From contig CAJNOI010000208.1 of NCBI GenBank assembly GCA_905250115.1, positions 1-64,000 on the forward strand: a stretch of DNA of 64,000 bases, given 5' to 3'. Of the stretch, positions 1-11,639 are shown in pieces; position 1 is the first letter of the stretch, and the number at the start of each line of letters is the position of its first letter. Position numbers and translations under genes: made by a program. A model generated the notes under the pieces. The model had not been told where the DNA came from. It did no database searches and saw only the letters and a program-made list of their open reading frames with translations. The stretch comes from Adineta steineri (taxonomy: Eukaryota > Rotifera > Eurotatoria > Adinetida > Adinetidae).

Positions 1-183
1 TTTTTATTGACACTATGAAAGCGTTTTAATGAAATAATTGTTTTGTATATTTTCCAAATGCGATAAAAATACCCTAGGATGATAGAGCTTGAAAAACTGA
101 AGGTTTTTCACTCGTCAATGAGTTTGAAATTAGGTTCACATCGTATGAGAATTTGGTTTTATGATCCAGCTAAAAAGACTGAA

Positions 184-693
184 ATTATACATTTACCCAC
201 CTGTCGCAACAGAGATTATACATTTACCCCATATAGAACAAATTTTTCTAAGATTTGGTTTTGGAGGTCTTTTCTCAGGCCTTACAAAACAATCAAGATC
301 TTGACTTATAACTAACGAATTAGTTCAGGTCGATAGAGAAATCTTCGCGCTATCTATTGGTAAAAAAATCATCAAAAAATATTGTAGTAAATGGTTAAAA
401 GTTTCATTTTAGTAGTTACTGCTAAAATAGCTGGGATTATACATTTACCCCATTGGGACAAGCTAGATTCTTTATTTCCCCCATCTGGGGTAAATGTATA
501 ATTAAAAAACCGGCTCTCAAGAACTGCCTGCGGATACGTGTATTTAGAAGATTTTGAGAAATGGATTTGACCATTCGATAGAGAAAAGCTTTGGCTAAAT
601 ACTTTGTGACGAAATTTTTTTGAAAAAATAAAAAATAAAAAAGTTATAACTAAAATAAGTGAACTCATTTTTTTTCGTTATACATTTACCCCC
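184..693. repeat. Cluster of five copies of a 16-bp motif, two forming a hairpin
   Basis: The motif ATTATACATTTACCCC, or a close match, occurs at 184-198, 215-230, 436-451 and 677-693 on the plus strand and reversed at 487-502. The copies at 436 and 487 face each other and form a perfect 16-bp inverted repeat with a loop of about 35 bp. The rest of 1-1400 is AT-rich and I see no supported gene in it. The cluster could be the remains of a short inverted-repeat transposon or a protein-binding array; the sequence does not decide. Confidence 0.75.
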
Positions 694-1416
694 ACTTACT
701 CTATATCTTAGAAATTTTCCATTCTATCGTGTTCGTAGTATGCTATACAAGGATATATGGAAGCAGTGGTAGGTAAGATGAGTGTGAATGCGGATATTGA
801 TATATTCCGCTCTCGCCTTATTCGTATCTTCCATTTAGAGGCACTTCAGAAATTATGGATTTTGAGAATATGAGTAAGAGTTGAACTAAACGTTAATCTA
901 CAAGCCAGACTCTAACCGCACTCCAGATCAGTTTTAGTGTTATTTGTTTAGTGTATGAGATCAAGTTGAATTGGAAATGGACAAATATCCATTGTAAATC
1001 AGAATATAAAATAGAGTAGAACGATTTGAGATGACACTATCTTAACTTATTTTTATTAATTAAAAAGAAAAAAATGCTCATTGAACTTGATTAGAAAAGA
1101 AAAATTATTTTAATATTAATTCCATAATTTAAAAAGATATTTTTCTTTCTGTTTAATTTATTTCGAAGATCTTTGCCTTTTTTAGAAGTTTCTTTTATTT
1201 TCATCTCTAAAAAAGAGTTTTATTAAAACAAGACAATCTTTCCTTGTTTTTTCTCTTCATTTTTTTCAATAGAAACGTTTCTTATCGTAACAAATCATTT
1301 TTATTTTAAAACTAAATCAAAATAATAAACCTTTAGGGATCAGACAAGTGGTTTAATTCATTTTCTCTTCTATAATAAAATAAATAAAATTTCATCAAAT
1401 TCAAATATTGAGTTAA

Positions 1417-1670
1417 ATAAAAAAGACAAATTGGAAGGATCAGCACAATTAGATAGTTTATATACATCATATTTACCATCAAGTGATTATTATGAAAGAT
1501 CATATATACATCGTAATGTTGTTACACATATAATTGTAACAGTAACAGATTTTTTAATAACAGGCTCACAGGATGGTCATATTAAATTTTGGAAAATCTT
1601 AACAGCTGATTATATAGAACAACAACAAACAGCAGCAACATATATGTCAAAATATTCTATTCATAAATGA
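1417..1670 (+). pseudogene. PPWD1: PPWD1 N-terminal fragment (WD40 cyclophilin)
   Basis: The reading frame gives a stretch very like the start of PPWD1, a nuclear spliceosome-associated protein with WD40 repeats followed by a cyclophilin domain. Recognisable pieces are LPSSDYYERSYIHRNVVTHI and ITGSQDGHIKFWKI, the first WD blade. After FWK the similarity stops and about 25 unrelated residues follow before the stop. No further WD repeats and no cyclophilin domain are present, so only a few percent of the gene is here. It directly abuts an amidase pseudogene on the other strand. I read it as a displaced fragment rather than a working gene; the family assignment is from memory of conserved residues. 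Confidence 0.7.
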
Positions 1671-2488
1671 TGGTAATCGAATACTTGCACCAATATCTGA
1701 ACCAACAACGAATGGAACACCAGCTGCTAAAACAATACAACCGGCACCACCTGAACTACTCCCCCAATAATACGTGTTAAATCATATGGATTATTTGTTG
1801 CATCATAAAGAGAATTACGTCTTTAAAAAAGAGAATTTAAATAATAAAATTTATTTCTATTTTTTTTTCTGATAAACTTACGATTCGAACCACATACATC
1901 CTTCACTAACGTTTGTATTACATAAAAGAATAGCACCTGATTGTAACATATTTCCTACAGCTTTTGCTGTTTGAGTTGATATAACATTTTTTCTTGCAGC
2001 ATTTTTAGTTAAATTACAAAAACCAAGAAATTCCATTGATTCTTTAATAGTAAATGGAACACCAAGAAAAGACGGCCGTTCTTCCCTCCATTGATCAGAT
2101 AAGTATTTTTCATTATCTGAAATACGATCGATTTCTTGTGCTTTAATTAATGTTCGATCAAATCTTTCGTCAATATAAACATTTAAATATGATTGAATAG
2201 ATCGAATTCGATCTATATAAAGACGAACAACTTCATATGAAGTTATCTAAAAATAAAATATAAAATACTTTTATTTTAACGTTTTTTCTTTTCAAAAAAA
2301 GATTTACTCGTCTTTGACGAATACGTTTAGCAACTACAGTTGCTGGTTGAAGTAAATTTAATTTGTTACCGATGGTAATTTAAATTTTTGATCTCATATA
2401 ATAGACGAAAACCAAGATGAATACATATTAATAAAAAACTATGAATTAACCAAAGAATAAAAGGAAGAAATTTTAATGTTTTATCCAT
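1668..2488 (-). pseudogene. FAAH2-like amidase pseudogene, 3'-truncated and frameshifted
   Basis: Read on the minus strand from the ATG at 2488. An N-terminal hydrophobic helix (LPFILWLIHSFLLICIHLGF) is followed by LLQPATVVAKRIRQRR, then exon 2 (about 2246-1882) with ITSYEVVRLYIDRI, GVPFTIKES and GAILLCNTNVSEGCMW, then exon 3 (1820 downward) with NNPYDL and VGSDIGASIRLPSF. This is the amidase-signature fold of fatty-acid amide hydrolase 2: membrane anchor, catalytic Lys in FTIKES, and the Gly/Ser-rich loop. Introns of about 60 bp (2247-2307, 1821-1881) have GT-AG ends. One base is missing in the Gly/Ser loop near 1760-1770, and a second frame break lies near 2382. The gene stops at the junction with the PPWD1 fragment and lacks its C-terminal half, so it should be inactive. 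Confidence 0.8.
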
Positions 2489-2619
2489 TACAAGACATGA
2501 AAATAGTTAAGTGACTATATGAAGAAAAAACGCAAGAGAGAAGAGGAGAGAAGGAAGGATCATCAGAGTGCATTTTGCAAAAGTGGATAAACTCTTGGTT
2601 AATGTGAATCGTTCTCTGT

Positions 2620-2642
2620 TATCTATCTATCTATCTATCTTA
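2620..2642. repeat. CTAT tetranucleotide microsatellite
   Basis: About five tandem CTAT units, a simple-sequence repeat in noncoding DNA. Confidence 0.8.
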
Positions 2643-2870
2643 TCAATCATGTCAAATTGACTTTAGTAAAACGAATTGATGGTGAGATTACTGAATAATG
2701 GCAACATGTACTTAGAGAGACAAGCAAAGAATTATGCTAATGATAGCGGCAGTGATACGCCTTGCATGGAAAGAGAAAAAATTGATATAGGGATTTTCAA
2801 TTGATCCGTATTTTTCATTGTGTTGAACTTCATTGTCATTATCGTCATAATCTTCTTCTGATCGTTATTT

Positions 2871-3084
2871 CCCAGGATGATGGTTCCTGAAGCAGGATTC
2901 CATGAATTTCCGTCAAAATCCCTGAGGTAACCATATCCGGCTGTCAGTTTTGACATGTTCCTGTCGGTTCCGACCTAAACCAGGTAAATCTGATCACCGG
3001 ATCCGTTCAACGGGAATCCTGCTTCCATAAAATCTCTGGAATACCACGGAACTAGCAGTTTCCGTGCCGGATTGTTCGACCTGG
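2871..3084. mobile_element. 'CCCAGG' miniature inverted-repeat element, copy 1
   Basis: A GC-richer block of about 214 bp begins CCCAGGATGATGGTTCCTGA and ends GGATTGTTCGACCTGG. The first ten bases and the reverse complement of the last ten agree on CCCAGG(A/T)(C/T)GA. A second inverted pair lies inside (GAAGCAGGATTCC near the start, GGAATCCTGCTTCC near the end). The same block recurs at 37897, 40894 and, as an end only, at 38911. It has no coding capacity. I see no convincing target-site duplication. It is probably a non-autonomous DNA transposon. Confidence 0.75.
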
Positions 3085-3891
3085 ATTAAATCTCGTTCAG
3101 TAATTTGATTTTTGCATAAGGAGATATTAGTTTCAAGTTGATGGACATAGTTATGAATGATAAATCAAATCTTGGTGATGATAATACTCATCGTGATAAT
3201 ATTCAATAATTCAATCTGCTTTATGTACGAGCTGATCGTTATTTTCAACAGGTTTTACATTGTACCAGTAATGGACTTGGATTAACTACATCAAGTTTAT
3301 CGCCAAATATTTTGATTCAGACGATGGTCATTATCAAAATAAACATTTTTCATAATTTCTCTATTAAATCAATAATAAATAATTGTTAAACTTATTCAAC
3401 TAAAAGTGATATTTTATACTTGAATACAAAACATTTTTTGTATCAAACGATTTAACAAATATTTATTTCATTGAATTCTAAAATATGTCAAACTATTTAT
3501 ACAGTCAGACAAAATAACTTTAAAAGTAAAACAATGTCTTATTCCTTTTTGAATTTAACAGAATAAATAATTTCATCAAATATTTAAAATATGTATCACA
3601 TAATAATTACTAATTTGCTGATAAACACTCTTTTCACATACAATGTCACTTCATTTGATTTTCGTTTGATTTCTGAGCTTTGCTGGATAGAACAATATAT
3701 TTATTTAAAAAATACTAGTAATCATTCACCTTTCCAACACACATCACCATGCGAATCAAAAAAAAATAACTTGTTAAAAAGAATTAGTTGTCAATTATAC
3801 GTATTGACTTAGAGAAAATTGTTAGAAAATCATACTGGAATTTCATGTCTTTGTCGAAAAATAAATATATGTCATAATTTAATTAAAAAGT
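3085..3891. other. AT-rich region, no supported gene
   Basis: Short open frames such as 3591-3812 have no recognisable motif or splice context. I see nothing further. Confidence 0.5.
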
Positions 3892-4779
3892 TCACAGAAC
3901 TGTGCCAAGAATCACCATAGTCACCAATAAATGATAATACCGATAAGACACACATACTGCCGTATTGTTTGAATGTGTCATATTCATTGTCGTTCCTCCA
4001 CTCATCGTTATCGTGGTATTCGTCGTATATCTCGTACTTGGTGTTGATGCAGTATTGGTGGAAGAGCTTGAACCTAATGTTTGTCCACCACCGATTGTAA
4101 AGCTGGCATTTGATGATTGCCCAGAAGAGATTGTAAAGCCAGTATTTGATGTTGGGGTGGTACTAAGCACTGGATGTTATTCCAATAGTCGTAGTTGAAG
4201 CACATAATGGTGGTACCTTGGTAGCAAACTGATTGAGAATATTTCCAGGAGGATAATAATTAGCAACAGTATAAGCTATTAGATTATTGCTAGTTAGTGC
4301 AATACCGATTCCCAATTGTGTGGAATCAGACCAAGCAACTTGTGTAAAATGACCAGTTGCTGAAGTGAAGCCCGGAGAACTATAATTGTACAATGAGATC
4401 TCATTATACCAGTGAGCAGTAGGTGTCGAACCTAAAAGATATGTAAATATTGTTTTGTTAGAGTTTACTAAAACATGTACACTATACCATTGACGAAGAT
4501 TACGCTTGCTAATGAAGTTTCCATCCACAGATTTTCGTCTAGTCCTGGTGTTTGACTATGATTGAAGATATTGTCGGCTGCTAAATAGTTTGCATAGTTC
4601 TGTGCAATTGTAGTTAGAAATGCATTCAATACTATTGAATTGGTACAATAGAGTTATTGACGATAGTAATTGTGTTACACCAGAGCTTATTGCTGAAAAT
4701 CAATAAGATTGATGGCACCCATTATCGGACAAACGATCACAAATGCAAAGTTCAAGAGTATTACTAGATTGTATAACAT
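3892..4779 (-). pseudogene. CAP/SCP-domain secreted protein pseudogene with GPI-type tail
   Basis: From the ATG at 4779 a signal peptide (LVILLNFAFVIVCPIMGA) leads into a CAP domain: HNYYR, AQNYANYLAADNIFNHSQ, DENLW, HWYNEI, GHFTQVAWSD and YYPPGN are in the order seen in GAPR-1/SCP proteins. A 56-bp intron at 4432-4487 joins ...FVN to GSTPTAHWY in frame. A Ser/Thr-rich stretch with a C-terminal hydrophobic segment follows, as in GPI-anchored proteins. Three in-frame TAA codons interrupt the first coding block around HNYYR, and the Ser/Thr tail is one base out of frame near 4165. ENLW is preceded by Asp instead of the usual Gly. It is a recent pseudogene or, less likely, carries assembly errors. 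Confidence 0.75.
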
Positions 4780-6581
4780 GATCTCTAATCTAGAAATAAT
4801 GATAAATACCTAAGATAACATATCAAAGAATAAATAAATCTGAATAGACTTATGAAAAGTTGATTTGATCAAAAAAACCACTATGATAAATATATAACGT
4901 TACAAAGAAATCGAATAAATATCTAATAGAATGTATTTATTACTTACAGTTGATATTAAATGTATAAATGGAAAAGCAAAGTATATTTTTATTACATAAT
5001 GTAACTTTTCTATGAGACTATATAGATTTTGTCATTCTCTAACAATAATAAATGTCAGATATATTTACCTGAAAATTTTATTTCGAGAAATACTTATTGC
5101 ATTACTATTCAAATCGTTGAGTTTATATATGTATTCGAGAAACGAAACAGAGTAATGCATTAAATTATTTCAAGTAGAAACAATAGAAGCACATCATTTT
5201 CCAATTATTTTCCTTTTTACTTGAAAAAAATAAAGTAAATCGATAAAATTCTTTCTTAGACATGACAAGAAAATGTTTATTTAAGCCAACGAAATTGTCA
5301 ATTCAATGTATATATAGTATGACATTAGTTATGTGCATGACTATTATAAAGTCTTCCACCGCCAGGACATTGAGTTTAATAAATAGTACGATAGGTGAAA
5401 GTTGAATAAGATGACTCCTAAGTTTTTTCAGACAAAAAACTAACTATTTATATAAAAATGTGTTTGTTTTTCTTCTATATTTCGATTAAATTGATGACTA
5501 TCAAGTTGAAAAATAGGGGTAGCACTTCGTCTTTATTTTTCCTTTGAAAAAGTAAAATAAAAACAAAGTTCCATTCCAATTGAGCAATGAATTCGATGAT
5601 TTCAAAGAAAATAGAAGCGAAATAGAACTAAAATTTAAAATATCTATTAGCCAATACCAAATTGGTGAAATAAAAGAGAATAAAAAAAAATAAAATTGGT
5701 GTAGATGCGTTTGTTGATATTCAGGAATATTTATTAATTGTAATCAGCATATAACAAAGAAAGAAACAATAAGATATTCGACAAAGAAAAATAGATTTAG
5801 CTTGAAAAAACTAAGAAATTTTCGAAAAAAAGTCGAAGTTAAATATTAAACCATCATATGAATTCTTAGTTTTATATGAAATTATTTTATGAAATTCGTT
5901 TAATAATAGAAAATACTTATCGATATTTATGAATGTCTAATTTTAAGAATTAAATTTATTTTCATCGTATTATTAAAAGATAATATTCCACAATTTTTTT
6001 GTTTCCCTTTTTTATTTTTTAAAAATCAACTAGATTATTTTTATGTTCGCTATAATTATTTGTTTTCATGAATTATAAATATTAAATGAGGTGAGGAAAA
6101 TAATTTTTTAATAAATATATTTGAATTAGTTTAAACAAATCCGAATGATGATGATGATGATTGATCTAACGATATTTTATTTAAGAAAATATTTTTGTAA
6201 ATTGTGTGAAAATGTTTCAAGAAATCTTCGTAATTTTATTCAAATATATTTTAATGAATAAAAATTGAAAATAGATGTTATTTAGTCAATAATCTCACTT
6301 AAGAAATATTTATTTATCATCAATTTTCTTTTTCAGAAGAATATCCTATTGAATGGATATACATATATATGTAATATTGCTGTAAGATAAATTATATTGA
6401 TTAATAATAATCCAATGAGATAATTCTCTAAATGAGAGGATAAACAATATCGATATGGATCTATTCCAATATCTTATCTTATTATTGTCAAGAAGAAATT
6501 CCTTTGATATTATTAATTAATTAATTAAATGTAAGATTATCATTTAATAGATTTAACAAATATTTTTTTTTCTCTTTTAAG
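4780..6581. other. AT-rich region upstream of the GGT gene
   Basis: Very AT-rich sequence without a supported ORF. It probably holds the missing first exon(s) and promoter of the downstream gamma-glutamyltransferase gene, since the first exon I can place starts in mid-codon. Confidence 0.5.
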
Positions 6582-8913
6582 GCATCGATTATCTATTATA
6601 ATTTTATTAATTTTAATACTTTTTCTTCTATCAAGTATTATTGCTGGATTGTTTTTTGGTTTAAAAAAAGATAAAAGTTATTTTATCTAAATATTTTTTT
6701 AAAAAGAAAAAACGTTTTTTATTTTTATAGAAAATTTGCTATCAGATGATAAATGTGAATTAGATCATGAATCGTATTCAGTTAATGGATCATCAAAATT
6801 AGGAAAATATGATCGAGCTGCAGTAGCTGTTGATAATGAAGAATGTTCTAAAATAGGCAAATCAATTTTATTAAAAGGTGGAAAAGCAGTTGATGCAGCT
6901 ATTGCATCTTCTCTTTGTAATGGGATTTTAAATGCACATTCAATGGGAATTGGTGGAGGATGTGTTTTGATTATTTATTCAAAGTTAATATTTGATTTCT
7001 TATTAGAATTTTTATTTCTTTTTTTCTTTAAAGAAAACATGGAAAAGCATTTAGTATTGTTGAACGTGAAAAAGCTCCATTAAATTCAAATAAAACAATG
7101 TTTCAAGGAAGAGAAAATATGTCACTTATTGGTATGAAGATTATTTAAAAATATTTATAGATTTATTAAAATAAATCTTTTTTTTTCTGTTTTATTCAAG
7201 GTGCATTATCAATTGGAACACCTGGAGAATTATTAGCATATCGAAAAGCATATGAATTATTTGGTGGAGGAGTTTCATGGTCAACACTTTTTCAACCAAC
7301 AATTCGTTTATGTGAAAAAGGTTTTAATGTTAGTCGTACTCTTGCTTTTGCAATTAATCAAAATAAAAAACATATTATTAATGATACACAACTTAGGTAA
7401 GAACTTCTTCTTTTTTCTTTTGATTTATTTTAATAAAATTAATTTTTAGAGAAATATTTCTTAAAAATAATTTAACAAATGAACTTTATGGTGAAGGAGA
7501 TTTAATGAAAAGAATAAAATTAGGCAAAACTTTACGTCAAATATCTCAATATGGTATTAAAACATTTTATTCAGGAAATCTTTCACATAAAATTATATCA
7601 GAAATACAAAAAAGAGGTTCGATAGTTTTCTAATTTGTTTTTAAAATAAAAATGAAAATGAAATGTTTAGGTGGAATATTAACATTAGATGATCTTCGTC
7701 AATATGATTTAGATATTCGAGAAGCATTATCAATAAATTTAAATAATTCATTAAAAGCTTTTACAAGTTCATCTCCATCAAGTGGTCCTATTCTTGCATT
7801 GATTCTTCAAATTATTCTTGGTTTTTATTATTTCTTTTCTAAAAGAAAAACCTAATTTATTTTTAATTAAAGGATATAAATTTGAATCGAATGATCTTAA
7901 TCATAATGAAACCGCATCACTTTTTTATCATCGATTAATTGAATCATTTAAATTTGCTTTTGCTAAACAATCGAATTTAGGTGATCCACAACAAATTCAT
8001 CTGAAAAATGTTTGTCTTTGAGATTTCATTGAAAATATTTTCTACATTTATTTTCTTTAGTTTATTTCAAATTTAACATCACAACAATATGCAAATCTAA
8101 TTAGACAAAAAATCAAGTTTGATAAATTTATTTGACTTTTTTTTAATTTAAATTTGATTTTAGTGATTTAAAAACTTTTGATGAAGAATATTATAAAGAT
8201 AACAATAACGAAATAAAAACAAATGATGGAACAGCTCATATATCAATTGTTGATCAATATGGAGATGCTGTTGCTATAACATCAACAATAAATACATAGT
8301 TAATTATTCTTATTTAAAAATAGATTTTATTTTATTTTTCTTTCAATTAGTTTTGGTTCAATGATTGTTGGTGAAGAGACAGGAATTATTTATAATAATG
8401 AAATGAATGATTTTTCAATTTCAACAAAAGAAAATTATCATGGATTAAAATTTTCAAAAAATAATTTTATTTCACCTGGAAAAAGACCAATATCATCACA
8501 ATCTCCATTAATTATTATTGATAATAATAAACAAATTCGATTAGTTATTGGAGCTAGTGGAGGATCGAAAATTTTAACTAGTATTGCTCATGTTACTTTA
8601 CTTAATTTATTATTTAATAAAAATATCAAAGAATCAATTGATCATTCAAGAATTCATCATCATTTATCTCCAAATCAAATTAGTTTTGAACGAAATTTTG
8701 ATCAAGTTAATTCATTTTTTTATTCATTTTAATAAATATTATTTTGCTTTTTTTTAATAGAATATTTTAAATGAACTTAAACGTCGTGGACATAAAATGA
8801 AATGTATACCTTATGGAGGTTCAATTGTTCAAGCTATTGAATGGCGTCAACAAGAAAAACAATATTGGGCTAATTGTGACATTAGAAAAGGGGGAAATCC
8901 TCATGGATATTAA
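6582..8913 (+). CDS. Gamma-glutamyltransferase (glutathione hydrolase), 11 visible exons
   Basis: Cleaves the gamma-glutamyl bond of glutathione at the outer cell surface. Exons that join in frame: 6582-6676, 6731-6983, 7034-7131, 7201-7396, 7450-7616, 7671-7820, 7873-8009, 8061-8116, 8164-8298, 8351-8705, 8761-8913, giving about 597 residues. The first carries a type II signal anchor (LLILILFLLSSIIAGLFFG). Family blocks follow in order: AVDNEECSKIGKSILLKGG, NAHSMGIGGG, GALSIGTPGEL, GGILTLDDL, then NDGTAH, whose Thr is the conserved nucleophile and self-cleavage site, and GASGGSKILTS of the small subunit. The end, NPHGY, is the usual GGT C-terminus. Introns are 47-69 bp with GT-AG ends. I saw no frameshift or stop. 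The start codon lies in an upstream exon I could not place, because the first exon begins in phase 2. Confidence 0.9.
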
Positions 8914-10172
8914 TTAGTTTTTTTAGTTTCATAGAATTAAGAATATTTTCATATTTCAGCAATAAATTCTTTAATCATTTTAATATTATCAACTTTGATT
9001 TAATAAAATTCATTCATTTTTTAAATTAACAATAGAATTTTCTTTCGAACTAGATCGAGCACGTGTTACTTTTAGTTTACCATATAATTCAGTGATTAGA
9101 CGAATCAACTAGAATCGAATACTGTCATGAATGGTTTGTTTATATAAAATAAAAGAATTTATCTGTAGAACGAAAGAAGGTGAATGAGGACACAATAGAA
9201 ATAGTTACATAACGATATTTTGACATAGATTAATCTAGTCTATACTGTACTATCATTTCTATCGTTAAACTATTATGTAAGATTTAGGTCAAATAGATAC
9301 TGATTAAGTCAAAATCAAACCACTAAGATATACATCTAGTCCCCAACGGATTAAATTGAAAACAAATATTTTATTTATTTTTAAATAAGAAAAATTTCGA
9401 TAAAATATATTTCAAATAAACAATTCGAATATTTTTAAGTTTTTTTCAAAACTTCATTATTTAATAGACTCAAACTTTCAGTTCTGTTTGTTTTTTCTTG
9501 TCCAATACGAATTTCAAGATGATTTGATTAGCCAATTGTGAAACTTTGATCATTCTCTATATTAGCATAGGATTATAGATAAACCTTTGTTGTTACCATT
9601 CCAGAAAATAATTGTTCTACTATAATATTTACAAATTTTACTCAATAGTTAAAGTTATTTTTTAGTAAACATGAATTCTATTTCATCTATGAATCTTGTT
9701 TATAGATTATGTCGAAGATGAAACTCATGTTTTTTTTCTTAATTAAAAGTGATATTTGATTTCTAAGATTAATTTTATTGTAGTAAATTTCGATCTAACG
9801 AGTTTAAAATGATAAACCTAGAAAAAGAAAGTGTTCGATTAAATCTAACTTTATTTGAATATTATTGTTGTAAACTGTATTATAAATAGCAATCGTTTTT
9901 AGATTGTTGATGTTATATGAATTAACGTAATAAAAATTAATAGAGTTTTGATTAATCCTATCGATATAGAATCAAACACAATAGAAAAGAATAGAGAAAT
10001 CTGATTTAATTAAATTACTTTAACAAAAACTAAAATAAAATTCTTTGAAAATATTTTTTCTTTTTTGTAGGTTTCTAAGAAAAATTTCATTGAAAAAGAC
10101 TAATAGAAATGTGTGTATTATTTTTATTTTCCAATAGATAATTTATTAAATAAATGAAAAGAGTATAATATA
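8914..10172. other. AT-rich intergenic region
   Basis: No supported coding or RNA feature. The two flanking genes converge here. Confidence 0.5.
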
Positions 10173-10589
10173 TTAATTATTCCAGTTTAATAGCGGCATA
10201 CCATTTCCATCTTGAAAAGCATTAGCTAATAATCTAATCCAATCAACGAGCCACCATATTCCACAAGCTCCTAATGTTATTAATTTAATAATTCCAGCAA
10301 TAATATAAGCAAAATTTCCACAACTTAAATAAAACCAATCAACACCAAATATTCCAAGAAAAAATGAAAGAAGAAAAGCAGTTAATTTGGATTTTTGTTG
10401 ATATGTACATCCATCATATTGATCTTGTATAATCCATCCTTTTAAACAAATACATTCATTTAATATACATTCTCCATTTGGATAACCACAATTATTATCA
10501 TTTGAACAAATTAATTTTAAAGAAATATTTTGACTTTGATTTATTTCAATTAAAATCAAAAGAATTAATAATAGAAAGAAAAATTTCAT
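10173..10589 (-). CDS. Secreted/membrane protein with EGF-like segment and TM2 domain
   Basis: 138 residues, single exon. I start at the ATG at 10589 because it opens a clean signal peptide (MKFFFLLLILLILIEI); an upstream in-frame extension adds a polar N-terminus. A short Cys-rich EGF-like piece follows (CSNDNNCGYPNGECILNECI, then CLKGW). The C-terminal half is a TM2 domain (Pfam TM2 family): KSKLTAFLLSFFLGIFGVDW and GIIKLITLGACGIWWLVDWI, two helices joined by a short loop with the conserved Gly-x-x-Gly-x-Asp-x-x-Tyr-like turn (GIFGVDWFY). TM2 proteins are small membrane proteins of poorly known function. It converges with the gamma-glutamyltransferase gene. Confidence 0.85.
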   Translation of the reverse strand: MKFFFLLLILLILIEINQSQNISLKLICSNDNNCGYPNGECILNECICLKGWIIQDQYDGCTYQQKSKLTAFLLSFFLGIFGVDWFYLSCGNFAYIIAGIIKLITLGACGIWWLVDWIRLLANAFQDGNGMPLLNWNN

Positions 10590-10674
10590 TACTTTCGTCT
10601 TTAACAAATCAATATCAAATGAAGAAAAAAACAAAAATCACAACACATTTTCTCCCAATGGATATTTAATAACT

Positions 10675-11276
10675 ATTTGATTTTACATTAATATTTTTCT
10701 TTTATCTTATTCATATACAATCGGTAATTCTTAATCATTTAACAATATAAAATCAAAAATTTTCTTCAATACGATTTTATTTAAAATAAGAAAACTTTTT
10801 ATTCGAAATCAATTTTTTCTTAAAAAAAAACTAAGAATAAATAATTAATAATTGAACTTTATTTTTAAGAAGAAATTTTCAAAATAATCTTATTTCTCTT
10901 ATTTATAAATAATATGATCATCAATAGACAAATACAATTATTCGATTAATTAATTAATTAATTCGAAAGAAATTTTTTGAAATGAAAAGTGAAAAATATG
11001 AAAGTAAGAAAATGAATTGTTTTAGTTTGAATAAAATGTAATAGATTGTTCGTAATTGTGTCTAGGTTAAACAAACGTTTAAAGTGCACTTAAACTACAT
11101 ATTTGATTTGTTAAAATAAAGAAATAAAGAAATAAAGAAATAAAGAATTAAAGAAAGAAATGATATCTAGATGATATCGATGATTTGTTTAAAAAGAAAG
11201 AAAAGATATCTATATCGGCTGATTACAATAATATGAAATGAAATCTATTCACAAATCGAGGTACCACTTTTGACCC
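10675..11276. other. Intergenic, promoter-proximal AT-rich region
   Basis: Holds an imperfect (AAATAAAG)n run near 11118-11150 and short AATTAATT stretches; no gene seen. Confidence 0.5.
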
Positions 11277-11284
11277 TATAAAAG
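11277..11284 (+). promoter_or_regulatory. TATA box of the small peptide gene
   Basis: TATAAAAG stands about 130 bp before the ATG at 11408. The leader appears to contain a short 5'-UTR intron (GTAAGT after 11342, acceptor ATAG just before the ATG), which places a start site about 30 bp after the TATA box. Confidence 0.65.
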
Positions 11285-11407
11285 GCAAATGAAATTTGTA
11301 TATTCATCACATTACTTCGTCTATTCAAATCTTCTATTTTTAAGTAAGTAAATTATTTGAATTATTTATTTTAATCTAATCTTATTTTCAAAATAGATTC
11401 AAACAAA

Positions 11408-11621
11408 ATGTTTGCTCAATTATTACTTCTTCTTGCCTTACTCGTCGCTCTTCTTGCTACCGTCAGTGAAGCCTGGTGGGGTTGGGGAGGATATGGATTG
11501 TATGTATTTTCATTCAATTCAATAATTAAAAACAAATTTACATTTTTTTTCAATCTTTAGATACGGTGGTTATGGTTGGGGCTGGCCATATGGTGGCTTT
11601 GGTGGATGGTGGGGTCGTTAA
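11408..11621 (+). CDS. Small secreted Gly/Trp/Tyr-rich peptide
   Basis: Two exons, 11408-11499 and 11561-11621, joined in phase 2, encode 50 residues. The first ~21 are a signal peptide (FAQLLLLLALLVALLATVSE) ending in an Ala-type cleavage site. The mature part is about 28 residues of almost only Gly, Trp and Tyr (WWGWGGYGLYGGYGWGWPYG, then GFGGWWGR). No cysteine is present. The composition resembles the YGGWG-type nlp/cnc antimicrobial peptides of nematodes and glycine-rich cuticle peptides, but so short a low-complexity sequence cannot show homology. A TATA box, a probable 5'-UTR intron and downstream AATAAA signals support a real transcription unit. Too short for ordinary ORF searches. Confidence 0.8.
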
Positions 11622-11639
11622 ATAATTTAATAAACAAGT

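Noticed and set aside
372-668. Minus-strand 98-codon open frame
   Set aside because: It overlaps the ATTATACATTTACCCC cluster, has no recognisable motif, and its peptide is a by-product of the repeats.
4160-4175. Programmed frameshift in the CAP gene
   Set aside because: Three nonsense codons upstream make plain pseudogene decay the simpler reading.
7252-7449. Open frame overlapping the GGT gene
   Set aside because: Out of frame with the conserved GGT blocks; it runs through a GT donor into the intron.
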